DNA of 64,000 nucleotides, from positions 124,001-188,000 of the forward strand of contig CAWJLS010000007.1 in NCBI GenBank assembly GCA_963843755.1, written 5' to 3'. Shown in pieces: positions 34,160-43,430 of this stretch (positions are counted from its first letter, which is position 1; every line of letters begins with the position of its first letter). Under the pieces are notes generated by a model, which was not told the DNA's origin, searched no databases, and worked only from the letters and a program-made list of their open reading frames with translations. The position numbers and the translations under genes were made by a program. Source of the DNA: CAWJLS01 sp963843755. Lineage in GTDB: Bacteria; Acidobacteriota; Thermoanaerobaculia; Multivoradales; DATKCC01.

Positions 34160-36007
34160 CTACAGGTAGTACGCGCGGCGCAGAACGCTACGCCGGGAGG
34201 CGAGCAGGGCCTCGGTCAGGGTCCGGGCGTCGATCCGCCGGGCGCCTGCGGTGCCGCTCTGGGAAGCGCGGGCCGCGGCGTTCGCCGCGTTCTTGCCGAC
34301 CACGCGCGGCAGTGGCAGCGACGGGATGAAGGTCGGCGCCGTGCGCACCTGGGTCGCGGCTTCGAAGCCCGAGGTGACCTTGATCAGGTTCGGCTCGCTC
34401 CAACGCCGGCCGAAGAAGCTCACCCCCACCGGCAGGCCGAACGAGAAGCCGGCCGGCACGGTGATGTTGGGGTAGCCGGCGACCGCGGCGTAGCCCGAGC
34501 TGCCGGTCAGGAACAGGTCGCCGTTGACCAGGTCGGTGGTCCAGGCCGGGGAGCCGGTCGGGGCGACGATGGCGTCGAGGTCGTACTGGTCCATGGCCGC
34601 GTCGATCCCTTCGGGCCCGGCCAGGCGGGGCCCGCGTTCGAGCGCCGCCAGGTAGTCGTCCTCGGTGAAGATGTCCGCCTCCGCCAGCTCGCAGAACTCC
34701 TGACCGAAGTACTGCAGCTCCTCGTCCGCGTGGTCGAGGTTGAACTGGATGAGGTCGGCCAGGCTGGCGATCGGCACGCCGCTGCGGCTGGCGAGGTAGG
34801 CGTTCAGGTCGCGCTTGAAATCGTAGATGAGGACGATGATCTCCGACGAGTCGTTGAAGAACTCGTCGACGTTCGGCGGCTCGCCGGGGTCGACGATCGT
34901 CGCGCCGGCATCGGCCATGGCGGCGATCGCCTCCTCGAAGATCGCGTCGGCCTCGGAGCTGCCGCCGGTGACGCCGGTGCGCATGACGCCGATGCGGGCG
35001 CCGGCGAGGCCGTTCGGGTCGAGGAACTGGGTGTAGTCGTCGTACGAGTTGCCGGCGCTGGCGAAGGTGGCCGGGTCGGCCCGGTCGCCGCCGGTCATCG
35101 GTCCGAGCAGTGCCGCCGCGTCGGCGACGGTCCGGCCGTGGCAGCCGATGGTGTCCTGGTTGTGGGAGATCGGCACGACCCCGCTGCGCGACACCAGGCC
35201 GAGGGTCGGCTTGATGCCGACGATGCCGCAGGCCGAGGCGGGGCAGACCACGGAGCCGTCGGTCTCGGTGCCGAGGGCGACGGCGCACAGGTTGGCCGAG
35301 GTCGCGGCGGCGGAGCCGGAGCTCGAGCCGCACGGGTTGCGGTCGAGGATGTAGGGGTTCCTGACCTGGCCGCCCCGGCCGCTCCACCCGCTCGTGGAGT
35401 CGAAGCCGCGGAAGTTGGCCCACTCGGAGAGGCCCGCCTTGCCCAGGAGGATCGCGCCGGCCCGGCGCAGCTTCCAGAGCGCCCGGGCGTCGCGGTCGGC
35501 CGGGGCGCCGACCAGGGCGAGGGAGCCGGCGGAGGTCATCATCTGGTCGCTGCTGTCGATGTTGTCCTTGACCACGATCGGGATGCCGTGGAGCGGTCCC
35601 CGCACCTCGCCCTGCTGGCGTTCGCGGTCGCGCCGCTCGGCCAGGCGGCGGGCGTCGGGGTTGGTCTGGATGATCGAGTTGAGGCCCGGGCCGTCGCAAT
35701 CGATGTCCTGGATGCGCTCCAGGTACATGTCGACCAGCTCGACGGCGGAGAGCTGGCCGGACGCCATCATCGCCTGGAGCTCGGCGACGGTCTTCTCCTC
35801 GATCTCCTCGTGGGGGCCGAGCTTCGGCAGGACGGCGTGGGCCGGGAGCCCAGGCAGCAGGCCGGCGAGGGAGGCGCCGGCGCCGGCGGCAGCGGTCCAG
35901 TGGAGGAAGTTGCGCCGGCTCAGTCCATCACGGGAGCCGGCGACGGACTCTGGGTTCTGTGAATCCGGCGGTTCCGGGGGACGATCGGTGGATCGGTCTT
36001 CGGGCAT
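34160..36007 (-). CDS. Tat-exported amidase (amidase signature family)
   Basis: A 615-aa exported amide hydrolase. The N-terminus has a twin-arginine signal (SRRNFLHWTAAAGAGASLAG). The amidase signature catalytic Ser-cisSer-Lys parts are present: Lys in GIPIVVKDNID, and Ser residues in NPCGSSSGSAAATSANLC, followed by LGTETDGSVVCPA. It cleaves amide bonds of unknown substrates outside the cytoplasm. The ATG at 36007 is supported by GAGGAG five bases upstream. It is divergent from the SNF2 gene across about 255 bases; the intergenic region shows no further gene. Confidence 0.92.
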   Translation of the reverse strand: MPEDRSTDRPPEPPDSQNPESVAGSRDGLSRRNFLHWTAAAGAGASLAGLLPGLPAHAVLPKLGPHEEIEEKTVAELQAMMASGQLSAVELVDMYLERIQDIDCDGPGLNSIIQTNPDARRLAERRDRERQQGEVRGPLHGIPIVVKDNIDSSDQMMTSAGSLALVGAPADRDARALWKLRRAGAILLGKAGLSEWANFRGFDSTSGWSGRGGQVRNPYILDRNPCGSSSGSAAATSANLCAVALGTETDGSVVCPASACGIVGIKPTLGLVSRSGVVPISHNQDTIGCHGRTVADAAALLGPMTGGDRADPATFASAGNSYDDYTQFLDPNGLAGARIGVMRTGVTGGSSEADAIFEEAIAAMADAGATIVDPGEPPNVDEFFNDSSEIIVLIYDFKRDLNAYLASRSGVPIASLADLIQFNLDHADEELQYFGQEFCELAEADIFTEDDYLAALERGPRLAGPEGIDAAMDQYDLDAIVAPTGSPAWTTDLVNGDLFLTGSSGYAAVAGYPNITVPAGFSFGLPVGVSFFGRRWSEPNLIKVTSGFEAATQVRTAPTFIPSLPLPRVVGKNAANAAARASQSGTAGARRIDARTLTEALLASRRSVLRRAYYL

Positions 36008-36262
36008 GATGCTCCTCGTCTCGACACGGAGGTCGGGTGGACCCTGTGAACGGCGGCCGAGGGGAGTCGCCCGCGGTCGCCCGGAAACGCGGGTGGAGCA
36101 TCGTGCCAATCGGTCGATCCCCGGTGCGGCGGAGGATCGCGCTGAAGTGGTCCCTGAGGGGGAAGCATGTTACATCATCTGCGCGAAACGGGAAGGTCGG
36201 CATGGGGAGCGCGCGCCCGGCCGGTTTCGCCCGTCCGTTCCAGTGAGTAGAATCGCGCCCCG

Positions 36263-39200
36263 ATGGACGACCTCACCCACTTGGAGCTCCACCGTGCGGG
36301 GATCGGTCTCGCCCCGTCGGGCAAGGGGCAGGAGGGGGCGGCGATCCATGTGGACGGAGTCCCGGGCCTGTCCACGACCCTGCGCTCGTGCACCTGCGGC
36401 AACGGGCGCTCGACCACCTGCTCCCATCTCAAAGAGCTCTCCCGGGCGGTGCTGGCGTTTCGCGAGGTCTACGGCACGCGGCCGTGGGGGACGGTGTTCG
36501 AGGCGACCCCCTGGTTCCGACTGGCCAGGTTGCTGAGCGAGGACGCGCCCCAGGAGTGCTCCCGGCTCCGGGTCGAGTGGCTCGAGGCGGTCGGGGAGCG
36601 GCCGTCGGGGGTCCGGTTCCGCGCGGAGCGCTCCACGGGGCAGGGCGCGTCCCAGGCGGCCGTGGAGAGCGTCGCGCGGTTTGACCAGGTGGGGGGCGGG
36701 ACGGCGGGCCAGACGCGGGGCGAGGAGCTGGGGCGCTGGCTGGCCGGCGGCCCCAGCCGCGTCCGGCTGCTCGAGCGCCTGGGCAAGGCGCCGGCCGATC
36801 TCGAGAGCTCCTCCGACCGGGCCGGGGTGCTCGAGCGCCTCGCCATGTTCCAGTGGAGCAAGCAGGAGCACCAGCTCGCCAAGGCGGGCATGAAGACCCG
36901 CCGCCAGACCCTGGAAGAGGGGTTCTGGCACCGGTTCGCCTACCACGCCGTGCGCGAGCTCGGGCCGGGCGGCACCCGCTTCCACCCGGCCGTCGACCGC
37001 CGCACCGGCCGCTTCACCCTGGTCTGCCGCTGGGTCGGCGCCTCCTCGCCGGAGCGTGCCGCCGGCGTGTCCCCGATCCGGCGCGAGGCCGAGCCGGGCG
37101 ACGCCGTGGCCGAGATCACCCTGCCGCGGGAGTCGGTCCAGCGGGTGCTCGCCCTGCTCTCCGAGCTCTTCCCGGACCAGGACGACCTGCGCATCCGGCC
37201 GATCCCGCTCAAGACCATCTTCCACGTCTCGCCGGTGACCGAGATCCGGAGCGGCGAGGACGGTCCGCGGGAGGTCGACGTCCGGCCGGTGATCCAGGCG
37301 CTCCAGCGCGACGGCGAGGAGCGCTGGCTCGAGCAGGCGGAGGTGGAGAAGTTCCGCTACGGCCGGCTGATCTATCTCGAGGATCTCGGCGTCTTGGCTG
37401 AGCTGGAGCGGGTCGGCAAGGAGCGCCGGTTCAAGGCGCCGCGGCGCCTGCGGCTCGACTGGAGCCGGGTGCCGTCGTTTCTCGACGAGCACCGCGACGG
37501 CCTGGCGGAGGGGCTGGTGGCGTTCGACGGCCTGCTCCAGGAGCGGCGGGTCTTCCACCGGGTCGACTCCGTGTCGGTGCGCGAGATCGAGATCGGACGG
37601 GGCGATGGCGGCGACGGAGGTGAGGGAGGCGAGAGCGCCGGAGGCTTCGACGAGGCGGAGGGCCGGAGCTGGTACTGGCTCGCCGTCCACTACGGCTTCG
37701 GCGATTCGACCGTCTCCCTGGCTCACGTGCTCGACGCCCGCAGCCGCGGCGTGCCCTACCTCGAGACGCCGGACGGCTGGGTCGACCTCCGCGCGCCCGG
37801 CCTCGGACACCTGGACCGCCTGCTCGAACGCTTCCAGTCGGAGGGCGGGTTGCGGGATCGGTGGGGGGATCAGCAGGGGGAGCGCCGGGGCGAGCGCCTG
37901 CGGCTGTCGGCCGGCGAGCTGCTCGGCCTCCAGGCGGCGACCGGACAGGTGATCCGGGTGGAAGGGGAGGCCGAGGCCGAGCGCGCGGAGGTGCTTCGGC
38001 GGTTGGTCGAGCTCCGTCCTGCGTCGCCCTACACTCAGCCGGCGGGCCTCGAGACGCCGCTTCGCCCCTACCAGGAGCGAGGGGTCGAATGGCTCCGGTT
38101 CCTGTGGGAGAACCGGCTCGGCGGCATCCTGGCCGACGACATGGGGCTCGGGAAGACCCACCAGGCGCTCGCGTTGATTGCCGGGTTGCAGGCCGCGCCT
38201 GAGTCGGAGTCGGAGGCGACGGAGGCCGGGGCGACGGCGACCGCGCCGCCTGTCGGGCGCGAGGTCACCCGGCCGGTGCTGGTGGTCTGCCCGACCAGCG
38301 TCATCAGCCACTGGCGCGACAAGCTACGCGACCACGCGCCGGGCCTCACGGCGGCGATCCACCACGGCCCGGCCCGGGACCTGGGCGAGGCGCTCGGCGG
38401 CGCGGGCAGTGGCGGCGCCTGCCGCGTGGTGATCACCTCCTACGGCGTCCTGCGCCGGGACGTGGCCGAGCTGGCCGAGGTGCCGTGGGCGCTCGCCGTC
38501 TTCGACGAGATCCAGAACCTCAAGAACTCGTCGACTCGCGGCTGGCGGGCGGCGGCCGAGGTGCCGGCGACGGTGCGGCTCGGCCTGACCGGCACGCCGA
38601 TCGAAAACTCGCTGACGGAGCTCAAGGCGCTCTTCGACCTGGTCCTGCCGGGGTATCTCGGCTCCGACCAGGCGTTCGAGGACCGCTTCGGCGACGGCGA
38701 GGAGCTGCCCGGGCGCGAGCGGCTCGCCGAGCTGCGGCGCCTGATCTCCCCGTTCATCCTGCGGCGGACCAAGGAGGCGGTGCTCGACGAGCTGCCCGAG
38801 AAGATCGAGGACGTGCGGACCGCGCGCCTCTCCGAAGACCAGGTCAAGCTCTACCGCGAGGCGGTCTCGGGCCGGGGCAAGGAGCTCGTGCGCCAGATTG
38901 CCGGTGGCACGGAGCCGGTGCCCTACATCCACGTCTTCGCCCTGCTCAACCTGCTCAAGCAGGTCTGCGACCACCCGGCGCTGGCGCTCGGCGAGGTCGA
39001 CCGCCCCGAGCGCGTGGCCGAGACGGCCTCCGGCAAGTGGGACCTCTACCGGGAGCTCCTCACCGAATGCCTGGACGCCGGCCTCAAGATCGTCGTCTTC
39101 ACCCAGTACCTCGGGATGATCGAGCTGATGGAGCGCGACCTCGAGGAGCGGTCCGTGGGTTACGTCACCCTGACCGGCTCCTCGCGCAAGCGGGGTGAAA

Positions 39201-39547
39201 TCATCGACCGGTTCAACCGCGACCCGGACTGCCGGGTGTTCGTCGGCAGTCTCAAGGCCGGCGGTACCGGCATCGACCTGATCGGCGGCTCGGTGGTGAT
39301 CCACTACGACCGGTGGTGGAACGCCGCCCGCGAGGACCAGGCGACCGACCGCGTGCACCGGATCGGCCAGCGCCGGGCGGTCCAGGTGTTCAAGCTGGTC
39401 ACAGAGGGCACGCTGGAGGAGAAGATCCACGCCCTGATCGAGCGCAAACGCCAGATGATGAACGCCGTGGTGCGGGAGGACGACCACCTCCTGGCCAAAG
39501 TCTTCAGCCGCGAGGAGCTGCTCGACCTGTTGGCCGAGCCGTTGTAA
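36263..39547 (+). CDS. SWIM zinc-finger SNF2-family helicase
   Basis: A 1094-aa DNA-dependent ATPase/translocase. The N-terminal 65 residues carry a SWIM-type Cys/His motif (SCTCGNGRSTTCSHL). A long helicase-associated region follows (to about 590). The motor (about 600-1090) has motif I DDMGLGKTHQAL, motif Ia VVCPTSVISHWRD, motif II FDEIQ, motif III LTGTPIENS, motif V GSLKAGGTGIDL, and motif VI DRVHRIGQRRAVQVFKL. Bacterial members are often called RapA/HepA-like or SNF2 helicases and may remodel protein-DNA complexes. A Ser/Ala/Thr-rich insert after the Walker A region (near residue 650) looks specific. No near ribosome binding site is obvious. Confidence 0.92.
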   Translation: MDDLTHLELHRAGIGLAPSGKGQEGAAIHVDGVPGLSTTLRSCTCGNGRSTTCSHLKELSRAVLAFREVYGTRPWGTVFEATPWFRLARLLSEDAPQECSRLRVEWLEAVGERPSGVRFRAERSTGQGASQAAVESVARFDQVGGGTAGQTRGEELGRWLAGGPSRVRLLERLGKAPADLESSSDRAGVLERLAMFQWSKQEHQLAKAGMKTRRQTLEEGFWHRFAYHAVRELGPGGTRFHPAVDRRTGRFTLVCRWVGASSPERAAGVSPIRREAEPGDAVAEITLPRESVQRVLALLSELFPDQDDLRIRPIPLKTIFHVSPVTEIRSGEDGPREVDVRPVIQALQRDGEERWLEQAEVEKFRYGRLIYLEDLGVLAELERVGKERRFKAPRRLRLDWSRVPSFLDEHRDGLAEGLVAFDGLLQERRVFHRVDSVSVREIEIGRGDGGDGGEGGESAGGFDEAEGRSWYWLAVHYGFGDSTVSLAHVLDARSRGVPYLETPDGWVDLRAPGLGHLDRLLERFQSEGGLRDRWGDQQGERRGERLRLSAGELLGLQAATGQVIRVEGEAEAERAEVLRRLVELRPASPYTQPAGLETPLRPYQERGVEWLRFLWENRLGGILADDMGLGKTHQALALIAGLQAAPESESEATEAGATATAPPVGREVTRPVLVVCPTSVISHWRDKLRDHAPGLTAAIHHGPARDLGEALGGAGSGGACRVVITSYGVLRRDVAELAEVPWALAVFDEIQNLKNSSTRGWRAAAEVPATVRLGLTGTPIENSLTELKALFDLVLPGYLGSDQAFEDRFGDGEELPGRERLAELRRLISPFILRRTKEAVLDELPEKIEDVRTARLSEDQVKLYREAVSGRGKELVRQIAGGTEPVPYIHVFALLNLLKQVCDHPALALGEVDRPERVAETASGKWDLYRELLTECLDAGLKIVVFTQYLGMIELMERDLEERSVGYVTLTGSSRKRGEIIDRFNRDPDCRVFVGSLKAGGTGIDLIGGSVVIHYDRWWNAAREDQATDRVHRIGQRRAVQVFKLVTEGTLEEKIHALIERKRQMMNAVVREDDHLLAKVFSREELLDLLAEPL

Positions 39548-39600
39548 CCAAATCGCGGCTGCCACGTTCGACATGGGGAACCCTGACCAGGAGATCCGCC

Positions 39601-42024
39601 ATGTCCTTCATGCCCCGCTTCCTCGACGACCTCCGCCTCGCGGTCCGCGGTCTCGCCCGCGGCGGTGCCGCCGGCCCGCTCGCCGTTCTGGTCCTCGCCC
39701 TGGGGATCGGTGCGACGACCGCCCTGTTCAGCCTGGTCGACGGCCTGCTGCTCCGGCCGCTGCCCTACGAGCACCCGGACGAGCTGGTGCGGGTCTACGA
39801 GACCTTCCGCCATCCGGGGGGCGAAGGCCTCGGCTCCGTCTCGTATCCCAACTTCGTCGACTGGCGCGATCGCCAGGAGGGCTTCACCGGGCTGGCGGCG
39901 TACCTGTCCGGCGACGTCGCCCTCCAGGGGACCGATCGGCCTGAGCGCCTGGCCTCGATCTCGGCGACCGCCAACCTGTTCGACGTGATCGGTGTGACGC
40001 CGGCGCTGGGACGGGGGTTCCGGCCGGAGGACGAGGCGGCGGGCGCAGCACCGGTGGCGGTCCTGTCCCACCGCCTCTGGACGACCCGGTTCGGTGCCGA
40101 TTCCGCGGTGCTCGGGCGCACGGTGACCCTCGACGGGCGCGCCCACACCGTGGTCGGCGTCATGCCCCAGGGGTTCGAGTTCCCGCCGGGAGGGCGGGCG
40201 GAGGACGTCTGGGTGCCGCTGTCGCTCGATCCGCAGATGGCCGCGAATCGGGGCAGCCACTGGCTGGCGGTGATCGGCCGGCTGGCACCGTCGACCTCGT
40301 TGGCGGCCGGTGGGGCGGAGATGGACCGGCTGGCGGCGGGCATCCGGGAGGCCTACCCCGAGGAGCAGGAGGATCGGGGAGCGGTGATCAAGCCGCTCCA
40401 GGAGGTCGTGGTCGGGCGGGTGCGGCCGGGGCTGCTGCTGCTCTTCGGCGGCACCGGCCTGGTGCTGCTCGTGGCCTGCGCCAACGGCGCCAACCTGCTG
40501 CTCCTGCGGGCCGAAGGGCGGCGCCGGGAGGTGGCGGTGCGGGCGGCCCTGGGCGCCGGGGCGGGGCAGATCGCGTCCCAGTTCTTCGCCGAGGCCGTGG
40601 TGCTGGTCGGTTCGGCGGCGCTCCTCGGACTGGTGCTGGGCCATGCCGGGCTGGCCGCGTTTTCGACCCTCGCCGCCGCCGCCCTGCCGGTGGCGCCGCG
40701 GCCCGGTCTCGACGGGCGGGTGTTCGCCTTCCTCGCCGTCGTCTCGGCGGTGGTGGCCGTGGCCCTCGCCCTGGTGCCGTCGCTCCAGGCGCGCGCGGCG
40801 CGCATCCAGGACGCGCTTCGCGACGGCGGTGCCGCCGGGGCGGGCAGGCGGACACGCCGCTTCCGCGGCGGCCTGGTGGCGAGCCAGGTAGCGCTCTCGG
40901 TGGTGCTGCTGGCCTCGACCGGCTTGCTGCTCAGGACCTTCCTGGCGCTCTCCGGCACCGAGCTCGGGTTCCAGCCGGAAAAGGTCCTGACCGCGCATGT
41001 CTCCCTGCCGGAGGCGAGCTACCCGGCGGAGCAGGCGGTCTCCCGCTTCTACGAGCCGGTGCGGCGGGCGGTCGAGGCCCTCCCCGGAGTCGAGCGGGCC
41101 GGCTGGATCTCCCTCGTCCCGCTCCAGGACTGGGGTTCCAACGGCAACTTCGGCATCGAGGGCCGGCCGGCAGCGGAGCGGGTGGAGGACCAGCCGTTCG
41201 CCGAGTTTCGGGTGGTCGGACCGGGCTACTTCGAGGCGATCGGGGTGCCGCTTCTGCGCGGCCGGCCGGTCTCCGCGGACGACCGGGACGACACCGCGCC
41301 GGCGGTCTGGATCAACCGCTCCCTGGCCGAGACCTACTTCCCCGGCGAGGACCCGCTCGCGCACCGTCTGCGCGTCTTGGATACCGTGGTCGGCATCGCC
41401 GGCGTGGTCGGCGACGTGCGGAGCGCCCGGCTGGACCGGGAGCCGTCTCCCGAGATCTACATTCCCTACAGCGTCACGCCCTTCGGTCACATGGCGCTCG
41501 TGGTCCGGACCGGCCTCGACCCGATGGCCCTCGCCCCCGCGGTGCGCCGGGCGGTGGCGGCGGTCGATCCGAACCAGCCGGTCTACGCCGTGGAGCCGCT
41601 CGTCGACGTGGTCTCCGGGTCGCTTTCCCACCGCAAGCTCTCGCTCGCCCTGGCGGCTCTGTTCGGTCTCGTCGCTCTGGTGCTGACGGTGGTCGGCCTC
41701 TACGGGACGGTCTCGTCGGTGGTCGCCCAGCGGGAGCGGGAGATCGGTATCCGGGTCGCCCTGGGGGCTCAGAGCGGCTCGGTGCTCCGGCTGGTGGTCG
41801 GCCACGGCGCCCGCCTGGCGGTGCTCGGGCTCGTCCTGGGCGTACCGGCCGCGCTCGGCGTCGGCACGCTCCTCGCCGGGCTCCTCTACGGCGTCCCCGG
41901 CGACGATCCCGGCACGTTCGGCGCCGTGGCGACGGTGCTGCTGTTGGTCAGCCTGGCGGCGAGCTACCTGCCGGCCCGGAGGGCGCTGTCGATCGATCCC
42001 GTGAGCAGTCTGCGGTCGGACTGA
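39601..42024 (+). CDS. ADOP-type ABC permease, second member
   Basis: An 807-aa relative of the permease at 5545. It has an N-terminal helix (PLAVLVLALGIGATTALFSLV), the ADOP block VYETFRHPGGEGLGSVSYPN with FVDWRD, a first periplasmic domain, three central helices, a second periplasmic domain (LTAHVSLPEASYP) and a C-terminal FtsX domain (GLYGTVSSVVAQREREIGIR). No ATPase is adjacent. The ATG at 39601 has AGGAG upstream and 53 bases separate it from the SNF2 stop. It is likely transcribed after the SNF2 gene or from its own promoter; the proteins have no evident functional link. Confidence 0.88.
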   Translation: MSFMPRFLDDLRLAVRGLARGGAAGPLAVLVLALGIGATTALFSLVDGLLLRPLPYEHPDELVRVYETFRHPGGEGLGSVSYPNFVDWRDRQEGFTGLAAYLSGDVALQGTDRPERLASISATANLFDVIGVTPALGRGFRPEDEAAGAAPVAVLSHRLWTTRFGADSAVLGRTVTLDGRAHTVVGVMPQGFEFPPGGRAEDVWVPLSLDPQMAANRGSHWLAVIGRLAPSTSLAAGGAEMDRLAAGIREAYPEEQEDRGAVIKPLQEVVVGRVRPGLLLLFGGTGLVLLVACANGANLLLLRAEGRRREVAVRAALGAGAGQIASQFFAEAVVLVGSAALLGLVLGHAGLAAFSTLAAAALPVAPRPGLDGRVFAFLAVVSAVVAVALALVPSLQARAARIQDALRDGGAAGAGRRTRRFRGGLVASQVALSVVLLASTGLLLRTFLALSGTELGFQPEKVLTAHVSLPEASYPAEQAVSRFYEPVRRAVEALPGVERAGWISLVPLQDWGSNGNFGIEGRPAAERVEDQPFAEFRVVGPGYFEAIGVPLLRGRPVSADDRDDTAPAVWINRSLAETYFPGEDPLAHRLRVLDTVVGIAGVVGDVRSARLDREPSPEIYIPYSVTPFGHMALVVRTGLDPMALAPAVRRAVAAVDPNQPVYAVEPLVDVVSGSLSHRKLSLALAALFGLVALVLTVVGLYGTVSSVVAQREREIGIRVALGAQSGSVLRLVVGHGARLAVLGLVLGVPAALGVGTLLAGLLYGVPGDDPGTFGAVATVLLLVSLAASYLPARRALSIDPVSSLRSD

Positions 42025-42188
42025 TCCGGGTTGCGTGGCGGTCGATCCGGCGTAACCGCATACTCGTGATGGCGAAGGTGTACAATCGACGGAATTACGG
42101 ATCTTCAGAGCCGCGCGGTCCTCCGGGCCGTTGTGGTCTTGATGGGCCGTCGGCCCTGGCCTTCCGTCCATGAGAAAAGGAGATGCTC

Positions 42189-42602
42189 ATGAAGGCCGCG
42201 GTCTACACCTCGCTCTGTCTCTGTTGCCTCTGTCTGCTCGCCCTCCCCGCGTCCGCCGCCACCCCGGCCGGCCAGGACGCTCCGGTGAGCTCCGCGCCGA
42301 TCCTCGGAACGTTCCCGCTCCAGCCGGTTCCGCTCTCGGTCTGCACACTCCAGATCGAGTGCGACGACGGCTCGATCGTCTCGTGCATGGGCAACAGCTC
42401 CTGCACGACGTCCAACGGCGGCAAGTGCGCCGTCTGCGACAGTGTCCAGGCGGGCTGCTGCGCCAAGACCTGCTGCGAAGCCTGCGACGACAACTACTTG
42501 AGTTGCATCTACTCTTGCGACCCGTCGATCCCGCGCACCTGCAACATCTGCGAAAACGCCTACACCCACTGCCTCAACCATTGCACCGGCGGATGCGGAT
42601 AG
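42189..42602 (+). CDS. Small Cys-rich secreted protein
   Basis: A 137-aa secreted protein of unknown role. Two ATGs lie close together: 42183 directly abuts AGGAG (spacer 0), while 42189 has it six bases upstream, so 42189 is taken as the start. The signal peptide (MKAAVYTSLCLCCLCLLALP) ends at ASA. The mature part has 18 Cys over about 90 residues, in doublets and C-x-x-x-C pairs (GCCAKTCCEACDD, CNICENAYTHCLNHC), an even number that could form nine disulfides. A -10 like TACAAT sits at 42081-42086. Possibly a stable extracellular or antimicrobial-like protein; no homology recognised. Confidence 0.7.
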   Translation: MKAAVYTSLCLCCLCLLALPASAATPAGQDAPVSSAPILGTFPLQPVPLSVCTLQIECDDGSIVSCMGNSSCTTSNGGKCAVCDSVQAGCCAKTCCEACDDNYLSCIYSCDPSIPRTCNICENAYTHCLNHCTGGCG

Positions 42603-42659
42603 GCTGATCCGGTTCCTGGAGGCGGGCCCGGGGAGGGGAGCGGGTAAGATCGCTCGCCG

Positions 42660-43430
42660 ATGGCACACACCGACGAGCTCCCACTCCACTACCGGGCCTT
42701 CCTCAAGGCCTATCGCTGGCGGCGGATCGATCCGGTCCCGTGGGCCCCGCTTGCCAGGCCGCTGCCCGCGGCGCGGCTCGGCCTGGTGTCGAGCGCCGGG
42801 TTGACGGTCGCGGGGCAGGAGCGGTTCGACCCGTCGATCCGCGGCGGCGACGCCAGTTTCCGGACGATCCCCGCGGACGTCGACACGAGGGCGCTGGAGG
42901 AGCACCACCGGAGCGAGTCGTTCGACCACACCGGCCTGCGGCGCGACGCCAACGTCGCCTTCCCCGTAGACCGGGTTCGCGAGCTCGCCGCCGAGGGGAC
43001 GATCGGCTCGGTGGCGCCGCGGCACCTGTCGTTCATGGGCTCGGTGACGGCGCCGGGCCGGTTGGTGCGCGACGTGGCGCCCCGGGCCGCCGAGATCTTC
43101 GTCGAGGACCAGGTCGACGTCGCGCTGCTGGTACCCGTGTGACCGATGTGCAACCAGACCGTGAGTCTGGTCGCGGCGGAGATGGAGCGGCGGGGGATCA
43201 CCACGGTGGTCATCCAGCTCCTGCGGGGGATCGCCCGGGCGATGCGTCCGCCGCGGGCCCTGTGGGTGCCGTACCCGCTGGGCTACCCGTTCGGTGCGCC
43301 GGAGGAGCCCGCGCTCCAGCATCGGGTGCTCGCCGCGGCCCTCGGCCTGGTCGAGGAGACGGACGCCGAGCCGCCGCTGCTGCGCGATTTCGAGCCCGGC
43401 GCCGAAGTCGCTCGCGGGAGGCGCGCCTGA
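42660..43430 (+). CDS. Selenoprotein, GrdB-like family (in-frame UGA, UxxC)
   Basis: One 256-aa reading frame read through a single in-frame UGA at 43140-43142 (codon 161). Without readthrough it appears as two ORFs (42660-43142 and 43146-43430), which are in the same frame. The protein runs ...VDVALLVPV-U-PMCNQTVSLVAAE..., so Sec161 and Cys164 form a U-x-x-C redox pair. The region before (FDPSIRGGDASFRTIPADV, HLSFMGSVTAPGRLV) and after (RPPRALWVPYPLGYPFGAP) fits the glycine/sarcosine/betaine reductase selenoprotein B-like family, in which this motif is conserved. A SECIS-like hairpin follows the UGA. The final TGA overlaps the Crp/Fnr ATG (TGATG). Role: a thiol/selenol oxidoreductase of unknown substrate. 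Confidence 0.9.
43150..43174 (+). promoter_or_regulatory. SECIS-like hairpin after the Sec UGA
   Basis: ACCAGAC (43153-43159) and GTCTGGT (43165-43171) form a 7-bp stem with loop CGTGA; two more pairs below one mismatch extend it (43150-43174). The loop begins 17 bases after the UGA and contains G-U, as in bacterial SECIS elements, which lie in the coding region just downstream and recruit SelB with Sec-tRNA. The UGA is followed by C, a weak termination context. Confidence 0.8.

Noticed and set aside
39304..42171. A 955-codon minus-strand frame opposite the second ADOP permease
   Set aside because: Antisense artefact of high third-position GC; the plus strand carries a clear permease with a good ribosome binding site.
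43146..43430. A separate 94-aa protein after the UGA
   Set aside because: It is in frame with the preceding ORF and begins inside the conserved U-x-x-C motif, so it is the C-terminal part of the selenoprotein.
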